This document shows, in pieces, positions 1 through 5,645 of a stretch of DNA of 6,218 bases. Source of the DNA: Clostridiaceae bacterium (GTDB taxonomy: Bacteria > Bacillota > Clostridia > Oscillospirales > Acutalibacteraceae); the NCBI GenBank assembly GCA_904502175.1, contig CAJGDU010000075.1:1-6218 (forward strand), given 5' to 3'. Both the position numbers and the translations under genes were made by a program. The notes beneath the pieces were generated by a model, which was not told where the DNA came from, ran no database searches, and worked only from the letters and a program-made list of their open reading frames with translations. Position 1 is the first letter of the stretch. Each line of letters begins with the position of its first letter.

Positions 1-1370
1 ACCACTCCTCCGACGAGTGTGAATGGTTCAAAGAGGCCTGCAAGTCCCGGGACAACCCCTACCACGACTACTACATCTGGCGGGACCCGAAATACGACAG
101 GAAGGGCAACCGGCTGCCGCCGAACAACTGGATCTCCCTCTTCGAGGGCGGCGCCTGGAAGTATGTGGAGTCGGTCGACCAGTACTACCTCCATGTCTTC
201 GCGGAAAAACAGCCCGACCTGAACCACGACAACCCGAAAGTCCGGGAGGAAGTCAAGAACATCATGCGCTTCTGGCTGGACATGGGCGTGGACGGCTTCC
301 GGGAGGACGTCATCACCTTCATCTCCAAGCGCGAGGGCCTGCCGAACGGCTTCCCCCTGCCCATCGCCGCCGGCATCGAGCACTACAACAAGGGGCCCCA
401 TCTCATGGAGTACCTGCACGAGTACCGCTCGGTCGCCGATGAGTACGACTGCATCCAGGTGGCCGAGTCCCCCATGACCGGCGCGAAGGACGCCGTCAAG
501 TTCACGGTGGGTGACGACAAGGTCTTCGACATGATGATCACCTTCGACCATATGAATGCCGACTGCTTCATGACGGATACCATCCACCTCCCCTTCTCCC
601 TGCGGAAGCTGAAAAAAGCGCTCAGCGCCTGGCAGGAGAACCTCAACGGCAGGGCGTGGAACTGCCTTTATATCGAGAACCATGACCACCCCCGCGTCAT
701 CTCCCGCTACGGCTCCGAAAAGTACTGGAAAGAGAGCGGCAAGGCCCTCGCCACCAGCGTTTACCTGCTGCAGGGCACGCCCTTCGTCTACCAGGGCCAG
801 GAGCTCGGTATGCTGAACAACCACCTCAAGCACCTCGAGGACTTCAAGGACGTCGTCACCTTCAACAACGCGAAGCTCTTCAAGAAACTCGGCTTCACCG
901 ACCGGTTCTATCTGAAGGTGGCCAACAAGACCAGCCGCGAGAACGCCCGGACCCCGGTGCAGTGGAGCAAAAAGAAGAACGCGGGCTTTTCCACCGGCAC
1001 CCCCTGGTTCTCGGTCAACAAGAACTACAAGACCATCAACCGGGACACGGAGAAGAAGGATCCCGACTCCATCCTGAACTACTATAAGAAGCTCTTCGCG
1101 GTCCGCAAGGCGAACCCCGTCCTCGTCTACGGCGACTACAGGGAGTTCGACCGGAAGAACAAAAAGCTCTATGTCTATGAGCGGACCCTGAAGGGCACGA
1201 AGGCCCTGGTCCTCACCTCGTTCTCCGAAAAGAAGCAGAAGGTGGAGGCGCCGAAAGGGTACAATCTGAAAAAGGGAAAACTGCTGCTCTCCAACTACAA
1301 GGATGCCCCCGCAAAGAGCGACAAATGTGTCCTGCGCCCCTATGAGACCAGAGTCTATCTTTATAAATAA
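1..1370 (+). CDS. Alpha-glucosidase, GH13 family, oligo-1,6-glucosidase type (5' end cut by window)
   Basis: Hydrolyses terminal alpha-glucosidic bonds of short oligosaccharides; probably cytoplasmic. The open frame starts at base 3 with HSSDECEWF, matching the conserved NHTSDEHEWF of GH13 oligo-1,6-glucosidases, so about 100 N-terminal residues lie outside the window; the 455 visible residues fit a family total near 558. Numbering from base 3, the TIM-barrel motifs are QPDLN, then GFREDVI with nucleophile Asp (codon 306-308), VAESP with acid/base Glu (465-467) and ENHD with the transition-state Asp (684-686). All three catalytic residues are present. NARTPVQW and AGFSTGTPW are further signatures of this subgroup, and a C-terminal beta domain follows. 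Valine directly after the nucleophile is the residue associated in this family with alpha-1,6 (isomaltose-type) linkages, though trehalose-6-phosphate hydrolases share it. No terminator hairpin follows the TAA stop; the rpsT promoter begins 7 bases later. Confidence 0.93.
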   Translation, partial: HSSDECEWFKEACKSRDNPYHDYYIWRDPKYDRKGNRLPPNNWISLFEGGAWKYVESVDQYYLHVFAEKQPDLNHDNPKVREEVKNIMRFWLDMGVDGFREDVITFISKREGLPNGFPLPIAAGIEHYNKGPHLMEYLHEYRSVADEYDCIQVAESPMTGAKDAVKFTVGDDKVFDMMITFDHMNADCFMTDTIHLPFSLRKLKKALSAWQENLNGRAWNCLYIENHDHPRVISRYGSEKYWKESGKALATSVYLLQGTPFVYQGQELGMLNNHLKHLEDFKDVVTFNNAKLFKKLGFTDRFYLKVANKTSRENARTPVQWSKKKNAGFSTGTPWFSVNKNYKTINRDTEKKDPDSILNYYKKLFAVRKANPVLVYGDYREFDRKNKKLYVYERTLKGTKALVLTSFSEKKQKVEAPKGYNLKKGKLLLSNYKDAPAKSDKCVLRPYETRVYLYK

Positions 1371-1377
1371 ATAATTA

Positions 1378-1406
1378 TTGCTTTTTTGGCAGTTCCGTGC
1401 TATCAT
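1378..1406 (+). promoter_or_regulatory. Sigma-A-type promoter of rpsT
   Basis: A -35-like TTGCTT (1378-1383) and a -10-like TATCAT (1401-1406) are separated by the optimal 17 bases. Transcription would start near 1412-1414, leaving a leader of about 28 bases that carries the AAGGAGGTG ribosome binding site at 1426-1434. The boxes lie in an AT-rich gap just after the glucosidase stop codon, so rpsT is likely transcribed independently of the upstream gene. This is a sequence match only. Confidence 0.7.
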
Positions 1407-1440
1407 ATTTGCCTGTACAACGAAGAAGGAGGTGCGCTGC

Positions 1441-1701
1441 ATGCCGAATATCAAGTCTGCTAAAAAACGTGTTCTCGTCAACAACACGAAGGCTCAGAGA
1501 AACAAGTCCCGCAAGTCTGCTCTCAAGACGGCCATCAAAAAGGCGAACATCGCCATTGAGACCAACGCGGACGACAAGGACGTCCTGGTCAAGGATGCCA
1601 TTAAAAAGATCGACCAGGCTGCTGCCAAGGGCATTCTTCATAAGAACAACGCTGCCCGCAAAAAGTCGGCTCTCACGTTGAAAGCAAACGCGGCTGAATA
1701 A
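1441..1701 (+). CDS. rpsT: 30S ribosomal protein S20
   Basis: Primary 16S rRNA-binding protein of the small ribosomal subunit, needed for 30S assembly. The 86-residue product is of normal family length, very rich in Lys/Arg/Ala, and begins MPNIKSAKKRV, the diagnostic S20 N-terminus. The central KSALKTAIKKA and the late KGILHKNNAARKKSAL segment (helical hairpin binding the 5' domain of 16S rRNA) also match the family. The ATG at 1441 is chosen because a very strong AAGGAGGTG lies 6 bases upstream and because S20 starts there; an in-frame ATG at 1378 falls inside the promoter and has no such site. The gene is monocistronic, with its own promoter and a terminator starting 26 bases after the stop. 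Confidence 0.98.
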   Translation: MPNIKSAKKRVLVNNTKAQRNKSRKSALKTAIKKANIAIETNADDKDVLVKDAIKKIDQAAAKGILHKNNAARKKSALTLKANAAE

Positions 1702-1727
1702 GCGCAGCTCTTCAACCGAAGAACAAC

Positions 1728-1762
1728 AAAAGACCTCAGACATATCGTCTGAGGTCTTTTTT
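1728..1762. terminator. Bidirectional intrinsic terminator between rpsT and hypA
   Basis: Arms 1728-1741 and 1747-1760 are perfectly complementary (14 pairs including the outer A-T pairs) around a 5-base loop, ATATC. The right arm runs into six T residues (1757-1762), giving a strong rho-independent terminator for rpsT. Read on the minus strand, the same hairpin is followed by TTTTGTTGTT, so it can also end the convergent oxidoreductase-hypA transcript. Confidence 0.93.
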
Positions 1763-1776
1763 CGTGTTGTTTCCGG

Positions 1777-2148
1777 CTATTGGGCCGCCGGTTCAGGGAC
1801 CGTTTCCACAAAGCCGATGTCCTTGAGGGAGAACTGCTGGCCGCCCAGCACTTTCTTGTTCCGGGAACCGCACTTCGGGCAGACGCCCTCGTGCTCCATG
1901 ATGTTGTACATGGAGTAGCAGTCGAGGCACAGCCCTTCTCCCCGCGGACGCGTCATCCGGAGCTCTGCCCCTTCGAACATAGGGCGGCCCTCGATGACGA
2001 TGTCAAAGTACCGTTCGAAGAACACCGGCAGGTACCCGGACAGTTCTCCGACTTCGAGCGTAATGTAGGAGATCTTTTCGATATTGTTGGCGACTGCCGT
2101 CTCTTCGGCAAGGTCGATCGCCTTTTTCAATACGCTGATCTCATGCAT
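1777..2148 (-). CDS. hypA: HypA-family nickel metallochaperone (hydrogenase maturation factor)
   Basis: HypA delivers Ni2+ to the active site of [NiFe] hydrogenase, and in some bacteria to urease, together with the GTPase HypB. The 123-residue product begins MHE, where His2 and the N-terminal amine form the nickel site; VGELSG follows at residues 33-38. The zinc site is two CxxC pairs, Cys74/Cys77 and Cys90/Cys93, and the family's final strand pattern GQQFSLKDIGFVE follows. Length is slightly above the usual 113-118 because of a short polar tail. The start is set by AGGAGG at 2157-2162, 8 bases upstream. It lies 15 bases after the oxidoreductase stop, so the two genes are almost certainly cotranscribed, ending at the shared terminator. 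No hypB, hypC-F or hydrogenase subunit is in the window, so its client is unknown; it may serve another metal enzyme or one encoded elsewhere. Confidence 0.9.
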   Translation of the reverse strand: MHEISVLKKAIDLAEETAVANNIEKISYITLEVGELSGYLPVFFERYFDIVIEGRPMFEGAELRMTRPRGEGLCLDCYSMYNIMEHEGVCPKCGSRNKKVLGGQQFSLKDIGFVETVPEPAAQ

Positions 2149-2163
2149 GGAACATGCCTCCTG

Positions 2164-4917
2164 TTACGCGCGGATTTTCTTCAGGGCCAGACGTTTGGCC
2201 TTTTTCGCCTCTTCGATGACGACCTTCTTGACGAGGTCTTCATACTCGACGCCCCAGCCGACTTCTTCGTCCGGGATCTTGTGAAGCGTGATGGCGTCGA
2301 ACTTGCATTGGACGGTGCAGAGTCCGCAGCCAATACAGATTTTATCATCAACATGGGCCTGTCCGCAAGAGAGACAGCGGGCCGTTTCGGCTTTGACCTG
2401 GTCTTCGGTGAAGGTCAGGCGCTCGTCGTCGAAGGTCTTGACCTTTTCGGGATCCTTGCCCGGGACGTTCCGCATGCCGCGGTCATAGCTGGCAATGACC
2501 ATGTTGTCCTTGTCGAGATAGTGGAAGTTGTCTCTGCGGACACGGCCGAGCGTCAGGCTGTGGCCCTTCCAGACATAGCGGTGGACGGACTCGGCGCCTT
2601 CTTTGCCGGCCGCAATGGCGTAGATGGCAAAGCTCGGGCCGGTGTAGACGTCGCCGCCGACGAAGATGTCGGGCTCCTTGGTCTGATAGGTCCAGCTGTC
2701 GGCCTTCGCGGTCTGGTTGCGGTTGAGTTCGACCTTGGTGCCGTCGAGCAGGCCGCCCCACTGGATGGACTGGCCGATGGCGGCGAGGACGAAGTCGGCG
2801 TCGAGCGTCATGGTGTCGTCCTCGTCATATTTCGGGGCGAACTTGTGGTCCGCGTCGAAGACGGAGGTGCACTTCTTGAAGATGACGGACGTGACTTTGC
2901 CCTTCTTGGCGACGATCTCTTTCGGGCCCCAGCCGCACTCGACGACGATGCCTTCTTCTTCCGCTTCGAGGACTTCATCGTCTGCGGCAGGCATCTCATC
3001 GCGCTGCTCGAGGCAGAGCATGGTGACTTTCTTTGCGCCGTATCGGACCGCGGTACGGGCCACGTCGACCGCGACGTTGCCGCCGCCGACCACGATGACG
3101 TTGCCGGAGAGTTTCGGGATGCGCTCGAACGCCACATCTCTCAGGAAGTCGATGCCGGAGATGACACCTTCGGAGTCTTCGCCGTCCACGCCGAGTTTCC
3201 GGCCGCCCTGGGCGCCGATGGCCACATAGAATCCCTTGTAGCCCTCGTCACGGAGCTGCTGGATGGTGACGTCTTTACCGACTTCGACGCCGCACTTGAT
3301 CTCGACACCGAGTTCGCGGATGACGTCGATCTCAGCTTCGACGACTTTCTTGTCGAGGCGGAAGTTCGGCATACCGAACGCCATCATGCCGCCGGGGACG
3401 TCTTCCTTCTCGAAGACGGTGACGTCATGGCCCCAGACTGCCAGGTAATAAGCGGCGGACAGACCGGCGGGGCCGGAACCGATGACCGCGACTTTCTGGC
3501 CTTCGTTGAAGCGTTTTTCAGGGACGAAGCGGGTCTCTGCCTTGAGGTCGAGGTCCGCCACGAACTTCTTGACTTCGTCGATGGCGACGGGCTCGTCGAC
3601 ATCGCCGCGGGTACAGACCTGCTCGCAGAACCGCGCGCAGACGCGTCCGCACATGGCCGGGAACGGGTTCTCTTTCTTGATGAGTTCGAGGGCCTCGTCA
3701 TACTTGCCCTCGTTGGCTTTCTTCAGGTAGCCCTGGACCGCGATGTGCGCCGGGCAGTTGGACTTACAGGGCGCCGTGCCGGTCTCGGGAATAACGTTGT
3801 CCCGGCCGCCTTCCAGGTAGTCGTGGCCGGCCCAGTATTTGGGCAGCAGGAACAGGGAGTCGTTGTTGATCTTCGGGGAGGCGATCTCCACCGGTTCATT
3901 CTGGCAGAGTTTCTGGCCGAGTTTGACCGCGTTCTGCGGGCAGACTTCGACACAGCCGCCGCAGGCGACACAGTGGTTGGGGTCGACCGAGGCGCGGAAG
4001 TTGGAGGCGGACAGGTTCGGGGACGACGTCCACCACGCAGTCCGGAGGGCCATGCAGGTGTCCCACGGGCAGTTGCAGATGAAGATGGAGTGGTCCGGGC
4101 CGTCCACGTTGGACAGCTGATGGACATAGCCGAGTTCTTCCGCTCTCTTGAGCTTTTCTTCCGCTTCCGCTCTGGTCAGACGGCGGGCTTTGCCGACCCG
4201 GATGCAGCTCTCAGCATAGGTGCCGAGGTTGATGCACCATTCGCCTTCGAGGTCCGCGGTGCCCTCGTCGCACATGACGCGGAGTTTCCGGCACTCACAG
4301 GGGGCGACGCCGATGCTGTCGCCGGCCCAGTCGAGCCAGTGCGACACTTCTTCTCTGGAGACCTTGCGGCTCTCATTGGCGATGGACTTCTCGACGGGAA
4401 GCGCTCTCATGATGGCGACGCCGTTGAAGCCGAGCGCGGTGATCTTCTTCTGCAGGTCCAGAACATAGTTCAGGAACGCGGGGGCCGTCTCCGGGAACGT
4501 GTCCGTCCGCTCTCTGGTCATGACGGTGCTCTCCATGTTGCCGGGCGCAAAGACCGGCAGCTGGACGAGGTCGGGCTCTCCGGGTTTGTTGCAGTATTCC
4601 AGAAGGCCGATATAGACGAGGTCGTAGGCCATCTGTGCTGTTTTTTCGATTGGCATACCAACACGGTCTGCCAGTTCGGGGATGGAATAGGGGTGGCGGA
4701 GTTTCATCTTCAGCGCAAAGTCGATCTGCTCGTCCGTCAGCTGACGGTTGTAGAAGATGTACTCCCAGGAGTCCGGTCCCGGAACGGGGTTCAGGAAATT
4801 GATGTGCCGGACCAGCTTGATCAGGTTTTTCCGCACCGGCTGCGTGGCCGTATCGCGGTAGTAGTCCTCCAGGCAGCGGATCTCGCCCGGGCTCAGTTCA
4901 TGCGGTGTACGAAACAT
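2164..4917 (-). CDS. Multi-domain iron-sulfur/FAD pyridine-nucleotide oxidoreductase (GltD-like), 917 residues
   Basis: Probably moves electrons between NAD(P)H, FAD and low-potential Fe-S carriers in the cytoplasm. Domains in order: residues ~60-108, a helical segment resembling a winged helix; ~205-290, a Cys-rich module (Cys207, 209, 216, 228, 238, then CNCPWDTC with 281, 283, 288); 316-326, a ferredoxin motif CVACGGCVEVCP; 384-435, the GltD/dihydropyrimidine-dehydrogenase N-terminal Fe-S domain (CKSNCP, then CGRVCARFCEQVC); 475-510, FAD Rossmann motif VIGSGPAGLSAA with EKEDVPGG; 606-642, NAD(P) Rossmann motif VVGGGNVAVDVA and QRDEMPA; ~750-776, the second FAD contact FVGGD...GPSFAIYAIAAGKEGA; 848-871, a C-terminal Fe-S motif CLSCG...CIGCGLCTVQC. 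No signal peptide or membrane segment is seen. The start ATG has AGGGAGGT at 4922-4929. GltD-like flavoproteins include NADPH:glutamate synthase small subunit, NfnB and SfrB; no glutamate synthase large subunit adjoins it, so the physiological acceptor is unknown. hypA is cotranscribed. Confidence 0.92.
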   Translation of the reverse strand: MFRTPHELSPGEIRCLEDYYRDTATQPVRKNLIKLVRHINFLNPVPGPDSWEYIFYNRQLTDEQIDFALKMKLRHPYSIPELADRVGMPIEKTAQMAYDLVYIGLLEYCNKPGEPDLVQLPVFAPGNMESTVMTRERTDTFPETAPAFLNYVLDLQKKITALGFNGVAIMRALPVEKSIANESRKVSREEVSHWLDWAGDSIGVAPCECRKLRVMCDEGTADLEGEWCINLGTYAESCIRVGKARRLTRAEAEEKLKRAEELGYVHQLSNVDGPDHSIFICNCPWDTCMALRTAWWTSSPNLSASNFRASVDPNHCVACGGCVEVCPQNAVKLGQKLCQNEPVEIASPKINNDSLFLLPKYWAGHDYLEGGRDNVIPETGTAPCKSNCPAHIAVQGYLKKANEGKYDEALELIKKENPFPAMCGRVCARFCEQVCTRGDVDEPVAIDEVKKFVADLDLKAETRFVPEKRFNEGQKVAVIGSGPAGLSAAYYLAVWGHDVTVFEKEDVPGGMMAFGMPNFRLDKKVVEAEIDVIRELGVEIKCGVEVGKDVTIQQLRDEGYKGFYVAIGAQGGRKLGVDGEDSEGVISGIDFLRDVAFERIPKLSGNVIVVGGGNVAVDVARTAVRYGAKKVTMLCLEQRDEMPAADDEVLEAEEEGIVVECGWGPKEIVAKKGKVTSVIFKKCTSVFDADHKFAPKYDEDDTMTLDADFVLAAIGQSIQWGGLLDGTKVELNRNQTAKADSWTYQTKEPDIFVGGDVYTGPSFAIYAIAAGKEGAESVHRYVWKGHSLTLGRVRRDNFHYLDKDNMVIASYDRGMRNVPGKDPEKVKTFDDERLTFTEDQVKAETARCLSCGQAHVDDKICIGCGLCTVQCKFDAITLHKIPDEEVGWGVEYEDLVKKVVIEEAKKAKRLALKKIRA

Positions 4918-4951
4918 AAATACCTCCCTGCTTGATATGCCGAAGCAATTT

Positions 4952-4967
4952 TTTATACATGTACAAA
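4952..4967. promoter_or_regulatory. Candidate operator palindrome for the divergent TetR regulator
   Basis: TTTATACATGTACAAA is a 16-bp inverted repeat in which seven of eight arm positions pair, centred between 4959 and 4960. It has the size and symmetry of a TetR-family operator and sits in the AT-rich region between the regulator and the oxidoreductase gene. It begins 3 bases downstream of the minus-strand TATAAT box, across the expected start of the oxidoreductase-hypA transcript, so a bound repressor would block it. Which protein binds is inferred from position only. Confidence 0.5.
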
Positions 4968-4970
4968 TTT

Positions 4971-4999
4971 ATTATATTTCTTTTCTATACACACTTGTA
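4971..4999 (-). promoter_or_regulatory. Probable promoter of the oxidoreductase-hypA operon
   Basis: On the minus strand a consensus TATAAT lies at 4976-4971. At 17 bases upstream (4999-4994) the sequence TACAAG is a poor -35 match, so the promoter may depend on an activator or be intrinsically weak. The start point would fall near 4964, giving a leader of about 47 bases before the ATG at 4917. The -10 box is convincing; the -35 assignment is not. Confidence 0.5.
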
Positions 5000-5019
5000 G
5001 AGCTTTCCGAGAAACAGAA

Positions 5020-5047
5020 TTGACGCAGTGTCTCAGTATGATACAAT
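5020..5047 (+). promoter_or_regulatory. Sigma-A-type promoter of the TetR-family regulator
   Basis: TTGACG (5020-5025) and TACAAT (5042-5047) are each close to consensus, with a 16-base spacer. Transcription would start near 5053-5055, about 46 bases ahead of the ATG at 5100. It points away from the minus-strand TATAAT box, and the two promoters do not overlap. Confidence 0.7.
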
Positions 5048-5057
5048 AGGGCTGAGA
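5031..5057. repeat. Inverted repeat flanking the -10 box of the regulator promoter
   Basis: TCTCAG (5031-5036) and CTGAGA (5052-5057) form perfect 6-bp arms separated by 15 bases that contain the -10 box TACAAT. The placement would suit autoregulation, but the arms do not resemble the palindrome at 4952-4967 and a 6-bp repeat can arise by chance. Confidence 0.3.
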
Positions 5058-5084
5058 TGTCTTAACTTTTCGTTTTGTTGACAT

Positions 5085-5090
5085 AGGGAG
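5085..5090 (+). promoter_or_regulatory. Ribosome binding site that fixes the regulator start at 5100
   Basis: AGGGAG lies 9 bases before ATG 5100, a workable spacing. An in-frame TTG at 5091 would directly abut this site with no spacer, so it cannot be the start served by it. Confidence 0.75.
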
Positions 5091-5099
5091 TTGTGCAAC

Positions 5100-5645
5100 A
5101 TGCCTGAACGCACCCGTTTAGTCATTCTCCACGCATTCGACGAACTTGTGGAGATAGTCGGTTTTTCCAAGATCACGGTCTCCATGCTCTGTGAGGAGGC
5201 CGGGGTGTCCCGCGCCACGTTTTATCGATATTTCAAGGACAAATACGACGTCATGAACTATAACTACAAACAGATGGTGGACACCGCCTTCACCCCGGAG
5301 CGCATCGACACCTTTGAGGACCTCTTCCTCATCTTTTACCAGATGGGCCGCACCTACTGGCAGCCCCTGGTGCGCATGTTCGACTCCACCGGCATCAACT
5401 CCCTCTCCCACTTCATTGCCGACTACAGCTATGAGGCCTCCAAGAAGATCATCGAGGAGAACTGGGGCCGCCCCCTGACGGAGACGGAGCGGCTGAAGCT
5501 AAGGGTTTTTTCCGGCGGCTGCAGTTACATGTATGAAGACTGGATCCGCGGGAAGTATGAGATGACGCCGGAGGAAGCGGCGCACGCCCTCTACATGACG
5601 GTCCCGGAAGAGTTCAAAGGCTACCTCTGGGGCGGGAAGAAGTAA
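5100..5645 (+). CDS. TetR/AcrR-family transcriptional regulator
   Basis: A DNA-binding regulator of 181 residues, the usual size for the family. The N-terminal domain carries the helix-turn-helix at about residues 24-45: KITVSMLCEEAGVSRATFYR followed by YFKDKYDVM, where the ATFYRYFKDK recognition helix is the classic TetR signature. The remaining ~130 residues are helical and aromatic-rich, as expected for a ligand-binding/dimerisation domain, but give no clue to the ligand. ATG 5100 is preferred over an in-frame TTG at 5091 because of Shine-Dalgarno spacing. It is divergent from the oxidoreductase-hypA operon, with a candidate operator palindrome between them, the standard arrangement for a local repressor. 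A terminator hairpin begins 7 bases after the TAA stop. Control of the neighbouring operon is inferred, not shown. Confidence 0.92.
   Translation: MPERTRLVILHAFDELVEIVGFSKITVSMLCEEAGVSRATFYRYFKDKYDVMNYNYKQMVDTAFTPERIDTFEDLFLIFYQMGRTYWQPLVRMFDSTGINSLSHFIADYSYEASKKIIEENWGRPLTETERLKLRVFSGGCSYMYEDWIRGKYEMTPEEAAHALYMTVPEEFKGYLWGGKK

Noticed and set aside
23..442. Plus-strand frame of 139 codons at the window start
   Set aside because: It is an Arg/Pro-rich out-of-frame shadow of the GH13 gene, whose true frame carries all catalytic motifs.
1375..1743. Minus-strand open frame of 122 codons antisense to rpsT
   Set aside because: It overlaps a certain ribosomal protein gene, starts inside the terminator hairpin and shows no family resemblance.
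1780..4935. A 1051-codon open frame on the plus strand, antisense to hypA and the oxidoreductase
   Set aside because: It is in exact codon register with both minus-strand genes, so its stop codons could only come from sense TTA, CTA or TCA codons, which this GC-rich genome avoids. It has no recognisable motifs, while the opposite strand encodes clear protein families.
5078..5083. Perfect TTGACA as a second -35 box for the regulator
   Set aside because: The matching -10 would fall at about 5101-5106, inside the coding sequence, where nothing resembles TATAAT; a better promoter exists at 5020-5047.
5091..5099. TTG at 5091 as the start of the TetR-family regulator
   Set aside because: The Shine-Dalgarno AGGGAG ends at 5090, leaving no spacer; ATG 5100 has 9 bases of spacing.
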